A stretch of DNA of 64,000 nucleotides from Enchytraeus crypticus (lineage: Eukaryota; Annelida; Clitellata; Enchytraeida; Enchytraeidae), in assembly GCA_905160935.1 (NCBI GenBank), contig CAJHZI010000558.1, positions 108,501 to 172,500 of the forward strand. The letters are read 5' to 3'. This document shows positions 11,626 to 21,310 of this stretch, in pieces. The notes beneath the pieces are model-generated. The model worked only from the letters and a program-made list of their open reading frames with translations, did no database searches and was not told the DNA's origin. Position numbers and translations under genes: made by a program. Each line of letters begins with the position of its first letter. Positions within the stretch are counted from its first letter, which is position 1.

Positions 11626-11768
11626 CAGCCAGATATCTAACAAAATTTAATACTAGATAATGAGCCCTAGAAGAATAGATAAAAAGTGAATTGCACGTCT
11701 TAAGATACGACTAAGCATGATCTAGGGTATGTAAGGTGAAACTACAAAAGATGACATATTTCCCAAGA

Positions 11769-11829
11769 TATAGGCTACATTAAAGTGTAAATATGGCATA
11801 ACCATATCTACACCCTAATGTAGCCTATA
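11769..11829. repeat. Inverted repeat, 28-bp arms
   Basis: Arm one (11769-11796, starting TATAGGCTACATTA) and arm two (11802-11829, ending TAATGTAGCCTATA) match at about 25 of 28 positions, with a 5-base CATAA loop. Confidence 0.85.
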
Positions 11830-11907
11830 GCTTATACGCCTAGTATTAAGCACCTAAGCGTAAATATGCCGATCTGTACATACAGATATTTATCTATAGA
11901 CAGAGAC

Positions 11908-12030
11908 GGTGGCTTGTTGACAAGTTGTACGGCAGCGGATCAGTAGGTGTAGAGTTCAAATCCAGTGCTCTCTACGTCATTGACAAGCTATCGAGTAGGA
12001 AACTGACGTTAAACTTGGCTTTAGCTTTGC
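11908..12030 (+). mobile_element. tRNA-derived SINE, family A
   Basis: GCGGATCAGTAGGTGTAGAG leads into box B-like GAGTTCAAATCCAGTG, then GAAACTGACGTTAAACTTGG and CTTTAGCTTTGC. The GACGTTAAAC tail motif is shared with the CR1-like LINE ends of this window. Confidence 0.7.
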
Positions 12031-12251
12031 AGGTGGGAAGGGTAAAAATCTCAAATTGGTTCTTCACGCTCTAGCAACTGATTGTATGAAACAGCAAATA
12101 TCGAGTTGATAGTTTGTACCGCAAGTCCTACATAAGCCATTAAACTTCTATCAAGCAAAAGCATCAGCAGTGATTATAGACGTAAGCCCTATACTAAGCA
12201 CAGTGTGTGAACATTGAGGTATTATCTACGTAACGAAGAACAAATAGTATT

Positions 12252-12255
<4 letters not shown>

Positions 12256-12301
<46 letters not shown>
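12256..12301. repeat. (TA)n microsatellite
   Basis: Uninterrupted TA dinucleotide run. Confidence 0.97.
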
Positions 12302-12305
<4 letters not shown>

Positions 12306-13045
12306 AGCTATTGTTGTTAAAGCCACATCATCCCTATAATCGACCGCAGTGTTAGGGAAATAAGCTAAATAAAAGAATCTAAATCAATTAATCAATAATC
12401 AATCAATTAATTAATCAAGTAATTAAGCTGTCGATTCAATCGCTACAATTATAAAACAGACACCGTCCAAATAAGCAGTATTTACACATGCATCGATCAC
12501 CCATCTACTCATATACATATTTACACTAACATGTTTGTACATACATTTACACTAACACATAACGCTAGATTTACATGCTATTCAATTTAAAAATTAACTT
12601 CGATACACTACTTCCAGTAACAATTTAGAGAAATAGAACAATTTAGAGATCTAAGGGCCCAGAACTTCGAAATACTTCAGATATGGTTACATTAATTTGG
12701 CACTTCTCGGTTCAAATGATCAACAGTACTTCTGGTACTCCTATAAGACGGGTCTGATAACCATGGGACACCAAGAGTTTCCTTGTACCATATCTACTGT
12801 ACATGTTTTTCCCATCGAGCGCGCCTGACATACTGTATATGACTCCTGTACGTATACTCTATTTACAGTTCGGTTAAGCGCGATCATACTAAAAGGCAAC
12901 ACACGAAATATTTATCTTTCTAATCAAGCTGTAACAATATTCTACGAGGAAGACATAAAATAGATTCTCATAAAATCTAATGAGGTAGATTTTGTAGATG
13001 TGATGAACAAGTCGATGGCGTGAAGATCTCGAATTCAATACCAGA
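12302..13045. other. No gene recognised
   Basis: AT-rich sequence including an (AATC)-type simple stretch near 12375-12425. Confidence 0.4.
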
Positions 13046-13049
13046 GCAC

Positions 13050-13385
13050 AGTGACTCTCTTCCAATCAGATAGTAGAGGCTCAACATCAGAGCTAGGCGC
13101 TCGCTCCCCATCGAATCATAGGCGCTAAATTACCCAGTTGGAGCTAGGGGCTCACTCCCCTTCAGATAACAGGGGTTCAACTACCCATCAGAGCACAGGG
13201 GCTCAACTACGCCCATCAGAGCTAGGGGCTCGCTCCCAAACAGATCGTAGAGGCTCAACTACCCCCATCAGAACACAAGGGCTAACTCCCCATCAGATTT
13301 TAGGTGCTGCTCAAGTACCCCATGAGAGCTAGGGTCTTGACTAACCGATGAGAGCGAAGCACTTGACTCATCCATCAGCTCAGTT
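13050..13385. repeat. Degenerate minisatellite (CATCAGAGCTAGGGGCTC-type)
   Basis: About ten imperfect units of roughly 25-32 bp containing CATCAGAGC and GGGGCTC. They are GC-richer than the surroundings. The 64-codon plus-strand frame over it is a by-product. Confidence 0.8.
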
Positions 13386-13801
13386 CCTCGGTCACATCCT
13401 ATTTAAAACTCTACACACGGTTCATAAAGTCCTACGGGTCGGCAAATAATAAATCTTAAACTTTTAACTACTAAATATTCACTAAAATTTTCCCCCATTT
13501 TCATTTCGTTAGAATCACTTATTTATTTTGTATTCGCTTCAATATCGACCCTACTCTCAGCCACTACCACCTTCCTTCGATAGCCACTAAGGTCACTAAG
13601 GTTTCAATTCCTAAAAGTTGTGATCCCCTGTTACTGAACCCGTTTACTTCATATAAATTCTAGGCACATTTTTATATATTTCACAAAAACTCAACATAAA
13701 TTCACAGCAGGAGGCAAGACTAAATAATTTTAACGTATAGACACAGTGATAGTCATGATATCGAAATGATAGTCCGGCCGGCTGTCAAGTTGAAATAGGA
13801 A

Positions 13802-13942
13802 TCAAGATTTATGGGCCAGGAAAGCACCGAGCGTCACGACTCCGATAGCTCCGATGGCATAGCCGCAGATCTTCGATAAAGAGGTCCAAGGCGATTCGTT
13901 TCGAACATCGGGGCAGCCTTCGTAGAACCGTACAAAACCCTC
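13802..13942 (-). CDS. BCL2-like: Bcl-2-like coding exon 2 (end of BH2 and membrane anchor)
   Basis: 46 codons plus TGA after acceptor CTGTGTTGCAG (CAG at 13945-13943). It encodes EGFVRFYEGC, then a Ser/Trp-rich link and the hydrophobic helix ICGYAIGAIGVVTLGAFLA. It is too short to stand out as an open frame and was found by looking for the missing BH2 half. Confidence 0.92.
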   Translation of the reverse strand, partial: EGFVRFYEGCPDVRNESPWTSLSKICGYAIGAIGVVTLGAFLAHKS

Positions 13943-14278
13943 CTGCAACACAGAAACCGTAGCATCAATAACATAGCCACCAGTACGACGTCATAATACA
14001 TCATAATATTCCCTTGACTCCCAGTTTAACTGGGATTAGAAACATTTAGCCATTTCTGGAGCACAGGCAACCGAACCAGCCAAATGCCCTTTCTGACATT
14101 GGTGTGTACTAGTGCTATACTAGTGCTCTGTTGGCTTTCACGACACGCACTGTATATGGTTGGTCTATTCTTCAGAAATAAAGACACAACACGAGTAAAT
14201 TAGTCGCTATAATTCAATGCAAAAAATTAACATTCACAGAAATCTTTGTGCGTGAGATCAAGTACTATATAAATACAG

Positions 14279-14344
<66 letters not shown>

Positions 14345-17300
14345 GAGTTTACTAGAATATCAATACATGCATAAATAAACTGCAGGAATTGCATAATCGT
14401 ATCTAATTTTTACGTTCAAGTTAGTGATATATAGCAAAGTTATTTAAACTGATACCCCAACCAGTATTACTGGTATCAGTATAAATACCCGTGTTGCATT
14501 CTGGTTGCTAAAGAATATACAAACCGTGGACAGCACGTGTCGTAAAAGGCGCCAAAACACTAAGGTCGAAACCAAAGTCGGAAAGAGCAATCGGTTGATG
14601 AGCTCCTATGATCCAGATACTGCTACAAAATTTTCAAAAAAGTATAGAAAAGTGCCTAGGGTATTGACTGATGATATGGTGTGGACACAAAGGAATGGAG
14701 ACGGTCTACTCGCATTCCGACTTTTTAGATAGTTAAACTGAGATTTCAGGGAAGATGATGATGCTGATGATGTAGAAGTATGAATAATACTTAATATTTT
14801 ACACTGAATCAGAAGTGCTAATTAAGTCAAGAAATAATTAGTTAATTTTCCAAGTATGAACCTGCAGTCTACATTATGTTTGAAGTTTATGTAACATAAT
14901 TACTGGGAAAAATTGAAACTTTTGTGAAATCAGCATCTACGTTTTACTGAAACACTTTTCCTTGTTACTTGTTTAAATGTATGAATGCCATAAATGCGAC
15001 GATTAAATAAATCCAGAAACATTAAACACTGACTCACTGCGATGCACACTGACTGTCATAAACACTAGCTGACTGACACACTGGCTGATTGTCATACACA
15101 CTAACTGACTGACGGACTGACACACTGACTGACTGTCATACACAATGCCATAATGTCATACAAACTGACTAACTCACTGACACACAGACTGACTGTCATG
15201 CATACTGACTGACTAACTGACACACTGACCGATTGATACAGTGACCGAGTGATGCAGTGGTTCATATGAAACTTTTTAGAGTTTTACATTTTTTGTTAAC
15301 TTAAAATGTTTTCAAGCCGAGGCAACTCCTATTCTTCTCTTCACTCTCTCGCCACGTCCATGTTTATTGGACCACAAGAATCAGCCAGTAGGAAGGTAGT
15401 CCCCTTTGAGTACTCAGTCTGTCATGATTTTAAGTCGCTATCCAGTTACCAAAACATGAATGAAATAATTATGATTATGTCAATAATAATAATAATAATT
15501 ATAATAACAATAATAATAATAATAGTTTTACGTTCGTTTCCTCATTTCAGGATTTTGTCAGAGACATCCAAACAGCACACGTCACTACGAACTAGTTCAC
15601 TCGTACAAATCTGCAAAACCTACGCCGCAGAGAAGTAATGCTGGATGCTATATGCCCTATACGGGATGCCGGGAAAATACAGCTTGACATTCGATATTCT
15701 ACAATCACGAGTCAATGAATATTCTAATTCTAAACTACAATAGTAACAACTGCACAGTCACACGTTACAGCCTTGTTTACATATAAGTAGTCCTGATACA
15801 CAAACAGTATTGTTCGTTAATATCTTATTTTCAGCCAATAATCTGAGCAAAAACTATAATGTAGAGTATACATTTGTAGACTGTATTCAGACTGTATTCA
15901 GACTGAAGACTGTATTTCAAACGAATATAAGTCTCAAATTTTATAGACTGCAAAACAAACAGCGAAACAATAAGGACTCCTCTACGTATTGAACTTTCAA
16001 TACGACGCCAGCAGATGAAGTTTTTCCAGCATTTCTCGACAGCAACTAATTACAACAACCTTTTCCTTTATCATTTCCGTTTCTCGTTTTCAACTATATC
16101 ATCAGGATCACTTCTAGATATTAGGCTTACATTAAAATATGGCTACTGTTTTGAAAGGAAACTAAATAATACAAATGAATAACTTTTGAAGCATTTTATC
16201 TATATTCAATTTCATTAAAACTTTCTAACCATCCCTACTTCCTACAGGAAATAGTAATGACAGCATAACTAGTGGTAAGTGAAACGTTTTGTGAGAATGT
16301 GACTAAATCGTAAAATAAAAAGATGTATCACGGATAAAGTTACAGCTCTCTCCCTCACCCACCCCCACTCTCCGGCTTACATCAGCTAGATACCATAAAA
16401 TGCAAGCATTTGAAATAATTATATGTCCGTGCTGCAGTGCCTGATGTGTAATAATGCATGAAATTATGTAACTGCAAACATACAGAAAAACCGTTTATCA
16501 TCATGTTAGAAATAAACCCAGCATCTGAGGTGAAACCGGAAAATTCATTTCACGAATCATTTACGATTAATGATGAATTAGTCACAGATCCTATTCCAAT
16601 CATAATCACATGGATTAGAAGAGGCGTATTACAATTTACAACACTAGTACAGCTCTAGTATATCAACTTTCTCCAATCAAAACATTGCACAATACATTAT
16701 ATTTGAGTGCTAAATTATTAAATTAATTATGGAAATAAAAGGAATAGATTTAAACAAAAATTATTCCGGTTCACTGGTATTTATGCCTGTGGAATTATTT
16801 CACGAGAATCATCATCATCTTCTCTTGAATCCCAGTTTAAGTAGGGTTCGGAAACCTCGTATAATAGAAACCATTCCATTCTTCTTCACCTTCCCTTTAA
16901 TCCCAGTTTAACTAGGGTCAGGATACTAATGGATCTTATCCACTCCTCTTTGTCCCATACCATATCAAAGTCTCTTCCATTCATTTTAGAAAATTGAGTA
17001 GCAATTTCTCGAGCCTAGGCGCTCATCAACCAAATGCCCTTTCTGACGTTGATATGGATCTTAGTGCTTGTCGCCTATTACGACACGTACAGTCCATGGT
17101 GGGTCAATTCTTCAGAAACCCGGACACAACAAGGTTTAAATACATATATGAAATAGAAGTTTCACACTTTAGAGAAATCAAAATCTTGAATTCACCGCCC
17201 CCCCCCCCATAACCTGATGCACTATGTTCGTTGCTCGCTCAAGCAAATATGTATATCATAACAAGGTTTAACGTTAGTTTCGTAACAGCTAGCGCCTGAC

Positions 17301-19610
17301 TGAGACTAAAACCTGCGCTTCGTACTTGTCAGGCAGCATTTTACCGACTAGGGCTTCCTTAAATTGGGACGTAAAAGGTCTAAAGCACAAAAAATTTAGT
17401 TTAATAATTTAAAGGAGTAACATTTTATTTGATCGACTGCTAAATGAGCACGGTCCATTTCTAGAGATAGAATTGTATACTAGTTGCATGCAAAAGGTAC
17501 CCACTTTCATCGTACTACTGATTGCCAGTCTTCAAGCTAAGAACGAGCCTAACTAAGGGGGCCCCGAGACCCTAAATTCCTACTTACAACCCCTTGTCCA
17601 TATAAATATATAATGGCTAGAATCAAGCCCCCCATTTAGCCCCTTCCAATTATCCCTTATATTTTATGATTTATCCCTGCTTCAATTACAACCATAGTTC
17701 ACACTGAAATACTTTGGCATTCAGTAATGAAAATATTAGACGTCAAAAATGGTTATACGGCAGGATTGAAAATTCAGTAAGCACAAGTATATACCTAAAT
17801 ACAATCACCAATAATTAGGCAATTCTTGGCAGGTCCCTATAATAATGAATAAACAGAGTGGGGGAAATTAATTAAATCAAACAAAACACAAAACTAACAA
17901 CAATGTAATAGTATACTACATAAAACAGGCGATGATTGATCTATGGACGCTCATGTTATGAGATTGCTCATAATTTTTTTAATTGCCTATCAAAAGTCTT
18001 AATATTACATAATAACAGAGAACAAAACATACTTCTTACATTATTACATTATGTTATTATATCTTTTAAATACAAACATGTGCAAACAGTTTTATTTGTG
18101 AGGTTCAATATTCCAAGTTAGCATAGGCCTATTTGATAAATAGAAAGGTTGGCAGATGTCTAGACCTAAAACAAACATATTGAATGAAGGCTGAACGTGA
18201 TCTGCCAACTGAATCAATTCATTTCTGCTCAATAAAACTACAACTGTTGCCAAACAATGAACTGAACTTTATACAAACACACATGCTGCATCAACATCAA
18301 TTGGCACCTGACATTTACAATAATCTGGGCTAAATCCTGGATACTTCAAAATTAAAATAGACCCCATAGGCTGTATTGGATCTTAAGAAGGCATTGGTAA
18401 AAAAGCTAAAGCTAATGTTAAGATCAGTTTCCTCAAGTTCATTCCAATGTCTCTCAAGTTCATGATCCCACCATTAATGTCTCTCAAGTTCATGATCCCA
18501 CCATTAATGTCTCTCAAGTTCATGATCCCACCATTAATGTCTCTCAAGTTCATGATCCCACCATTAATGTCTCTCAAGTTCATGATCCCACCATTAATGT
18601 CTCTCAAGTTCATGATCCCACCATTAATGTCTCTCAAGTTCATGATCCCACCATTAATGTCTCTTAAGTTCATGATCCCACCATTAATGTCTCTCAAGTT
18701 CATGATCCCACCATTAATGTCTCTCAAGTTCATGATCCCACCATTAATGTCTCTCAAGTTCATGATCCCACCATTAATGTCTCTCAAGTTCATGATCCCA
18801 CCATTAATGTCAAGTTCATGATCCCCCATGATCAGTTTCCTAGAAAGTCAATCCAATACAATTAAAAATTAAAACTTCACTTTGTGGAGATCACCAACAA
18901 CAGGATTTAGAATGTACTTTTTAAAAACAAGTAGATTTGTAAATGATATTGGCATTTGTATAGAGCTTTGATATTCTATTAGATAAACATTCAACAAAAG
19001 AAGCGACCTTCATGTGAATCAATATAGACCACTCTTGCCAGCACTCGGTCTTGACATCAATCTCAGACGAGGAAATAAACGTTAAGCAATTAGTATTAAT
19101 ATACTCATTTATTGTATATGCATTTTTTTTCTCAAATTGCTAATGTTCACCAGAAAGTCAAATTTAAAATTAAATTAAAAAGGAAAGGGTACATACCCAA
19201 CCACCATTAGATTCAATCCACAATGACAACCTTGTGTTGATATACGTCGTCATCCATTCGACAACCTGATCTACTAAAAACGGCATTTCCCTCTGGACGC
19301 ATTCTACCGCCAAACATCCACCAAAAGAAAACAAAGCCACAATCCTTCCCCACTTTATTCCGTCGCTGAACAATTCACTGACAATTGCTGTAAATGTTGA
19401 GTGAGCGTTTGCAGGTGTCACGTGAAGCTGAGAACACATAGTCGCAAATATGCTCGTGTAACGTACTTCAAACTCCGCACCCATCTGCCGCATTGCCGAC
19501 GCACGATCCGTGTGAAGTGCGGTATCAACGGGACAATTATGCCATCGCAATGATTGTTTTTCTAAGCGATGCCTTATGTAATCAATAACAAGAGAACGAG
19601 TATCATCCAT
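13802..19610 (-). CDS. BCL2-like: Bcl-2-family apoptosis regulator (Bcl-2/Bcl-xL/Bcl-w-like), two coding exons
   Basis: Exons are 19610-19197 and 13942-13802. The intron has GT-AG ends (GTATGT / TTGCAG), phase 0. The protein is 184 aa. Domains: BH4-like helix (residues 4-23, TRSLVIDYIRHRLEKQSLRW), BH3 (about 37-51, MRQMGAEFEVRY), BH1 (79-98, ELFSDGIKWGRIVALFSFGG), BH2 (131-145, WIESNGGW joined to EGFVRFY), and a hydrophobic C-terminal anchor (about 163-181) ending HKS. Family members act at the outer mitochondrial and ER membranes by binding BH3 helices. A BH4 segment with all other BH regions and the anchor suggests a pro-survival member. The intron falls right after the BH2 tryptophan, the classic conserved Bcl-2 family position. 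The ATG context (AAAAATGG) is good and lies just before BH4, so the start is well supported. Oddities: Ala45 replaces the near-invariant BH3 Asp, and BH1 has Lys where NWGR usually has Asn. The 5.25-kb intron holds several repeats. Confidence 0.95.
14010..14185 (-). mobile_element. Family B repeat copy
   Basis: TTGACTCCCAGTTTAACTGG, then TTTCTGGAGC, AATGCCCTTTCTGACATTGG and a degenerate CACGACACGCACTGTATATGG. This is the reverse complement of the copy at 14487-14775. Confidence 0.75.
14280..14345. repeat. (GA)n microsatellite
   Basis: Near-perfect GA run with two interruptions close to its 3' end. Confidence 0.95.
14487..14775 (+). mobile_element. Family B interspersed repeat, near full length, (GAT)n tail
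   Basis: About 290 bp. It starts ACCCGTGTTGCATTCTGGTT, passes GACAGCACGTGTCGTAAAAG, AGAGCAATCGGTTGATGAGC and TCCAGATACTGCTACAAAAT, and ends TTAAACTGAGATTTCAGGGA followed by GAT repeats. The length and the 3' microsatellite fit a SINE or LINE tail. No clear pol III box is seen. Confidence 0.7.
15020..15260. repeat. Degenerate CACTGACTGACTGTCATACA-type tandem repeat
   Basis: Repeated ACTGACTGACTG / TGTCATACACA segments over about 240 bp. Confidence 0.85.
15261..16800. other. Intronic sequence of the Bcl-2-like gene; no exon recognised
   Basis: Contains an (AAT)n tract near 15485-15525. A 110-codon plus-strand frame at 15306 runs into that tract, and I see no family match. TATTCTTCTCTTCACTCTCT near 15330 resembles a segment near 8521, so part may be repetitive. 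Confidence 0.4.
16812..17125 (-). mobile_element. Two adjoining family B copies
   Basis: The first (16812-16880) contains CATCATCATCTTCTCTTGAA and TCCCAGTTTAAGTAGGGTTC. The second (16890-17125) contains TTTAATCCCAGTTTAACTAG, GAGCCTAGGCGCTCATCAAC and AAATGCCCTTTCTGACGTTG, then CACGACACG-like sequence. The tandem arrangement suggests one element landed in the tail of another. Confidence 0.78.
17126..18445. other. Intronic sequence of the Bcl-2-like gene; no exon recognised
   Basis: A poly-C run lies near 17200. Nothing coding is seen on the minus strand. A TAGGCCTA octamer lies at 18124-18131. Confidence 0.4.
18447..18824. repeat. Minisatellite, 30-bp unit, 12 nearly identical copies
   Basis: The unit is ATGTCTCTCAAGTTCATGAT followed by CCCACCATTA. 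Copies differ at about one base in the whole array. Because the unit is 30 bp with no stop, both strands are open for about 124-148 codons. It lies in the Bcl-2-like intron about 400 bp from exon 1. Confidence 0.97.
19197..19610 (-). CDS. BCL2-like: Bcl-2-like coding exon 1 (BH4, BH3, BH1, start of BH2)
   Basis: 138 codons from ATG at 19610 to the TGG of NGGW. The donor GTATGT is at 19196-19191. Reading past the donor gives only eight extra codons before a stop. Confidence 0.93.
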
Positions 19611-21111
19611 TTTTAGAGAGATGTTCGCACTTTTATCAATTATTTCTAAAATATGAACTGCATAAATTTAAAAAATATATTTGCTTTAAATAACAGAAAC
19701 AAATTGTCAACAATAAATTTTATTGATTAATATTTTGCCTTAAAGTTACATAGACAAATAATAAGGTTGACAGGGTGATTATTCCAAGCACTATTTGTTA
19801 TAATTTCTACGTGTGTAAATATATTGCATAAGTGTCTTGTAAGTATTATTTTGGTGTATCTCGGTTAGTATTTTTTCCTACACAATTTTGGTATTATGAG
19901 ATGTGACATTACTACCAGACTGGTGTTACAAGTCTTCATGACTTTCTGAACCTGTATAATTAAGCTAAGTATATATTTATTATTTAGGGTTAATATTATA
20001 TAATACAGTCTTACTCTTGTTACCTCTTACCCTTATCAAAAGGCACCGATTAATAATAACCTTAGAGAGGAAAGGATGAAATAGCGAATACAATAAAAAT
20101 AGCAACTAAGAAAGGAAACGCAGCAGAACATGCTGTTGAACATCGCATTATTAAATTATTATAATACTATATTATATTAGGCCTATATTATATATCATAT
20201 AAGCTAATTCACTTCTAATTCTTATTCTTAAACTCAAAAAGTACAACCTTCTAAGTACATTAACTCTACACCATAAAGCAAAGAATATTACAGCACTATA
20301 GTACGTTATTTATTGGCCTCACAGAGTAACGTAGCAATAGTTTATTTCAAGAGAGTTCAAAAGAGGAATAAAAATTAATTTTTGTTGTTGTTTACGTCTT
20401 TAAATACAACAATGCTGCCAAGGCACACAATTTCAGAAATTTCAGATATTAGTCTTACCCTTGCCATGAAAAATAATTTACTTATACCTTAACTACTCAA
20501 TTTAATGATAAATATTATATAAATTTAATCAGTAATTTTTATGAAATTAAATTCTTAAATTCGTAATTTCTCTATAAAAAATTCTCTATGTACCAAAACC
20601 TTGCTAAATCATAAATAGGGAAAAATCTTTTTAAAGACTTTAGAATTTTCCGAAAGATTTAAATGTTTCTTTGAAATTTTGACTCTAACTACTTTTAAAT
20701 GTGTAAATTTATTCAAAAATTAATATTTATATTACCTTCAACTTTATATAGAGTGTAAAGTCTGTAATTTGTTGATAATTTTTTTTAATTCTCTATAGAT
20801 AGGCAACCTAGCTGTAGGCCTACTTCTAGAAAATGGTCTATCTTCATAATCAAACTAACGGGCAGGAAGTGTATGCCTATAGGCCTTTAGTGGGCCGCCT
20901 TTAAATTCATTAAATTAAAAATTCAATAGTTATTCTGCTATACACGAAATTAAGTAGTCATTAGAAAAACATTTTAGATATAACTACAAATAATAATTTT
21001 AATTGCTTAAACCCTAAATAAAACAACTCGGCCACAAATCTTCCGTAGTGACGTTCTCTATGTTTATTTATCTGGAAACAATTCCATTCACAATAATGTT
21101 TTATAAGTGCG
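19611..21111. promoter_or_regulatory. Shared 1.5-kb upstream region between two divergent genes
   Basis: The start codons of the Bcl-2-like gene (minus) and the membrane-protein gene (plus) face away from each other across this AT-rich segment. No TATA box or CpG island is convincing. Two TAGGCCTA octamers lie at 20178-20185 and 20815-20822. Promoter function is inferred from position only. Confidence 0.35.
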
Positions 21112-21310
21112 ATGGTCTTGGTCTTACATTCTAAGATGGGTTACGCTCGACACTTTCGACCGTATTACGTATCATCTTCATTAGACATTGCTCTAACTCT
21201 GTCTCTGCTAGTCATCATATCTCACATTCAACAGTCCTATGCTAAGGGTGACACATTCAAAGCTGAAATTAAAGATCCCGACGCTGTGCCTAACAAACAT
21301 TCAGACTCAA
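21112..21310 (+). CDS. Membrane-protein gene exon 1 (signal peptide, start of ectodomain)
   Basis: 66 codons plus one base. The donor GTAAGT is a perfect consensus. It encodes the hydrophobic leader and KGDTFKAEIKDPDAVPNKHS. Confidence 0.78.

Noticed and set aside
15306-15638. 110-codon plus-strand frame inside the Bcl-2-like intron
   Set aside because: Runs through an (AAT)n tract that reads as poly-Ile, and part of it resembles a segment at 8521. No homology recognised.
18383-18829. Direct-repeat array that could be mistaken for a CRISPR
   Set aside because: The 30-bp units abut without spacers, the setting is a eukaryotic intron, and no cas genes exist. It is a minisatellite.
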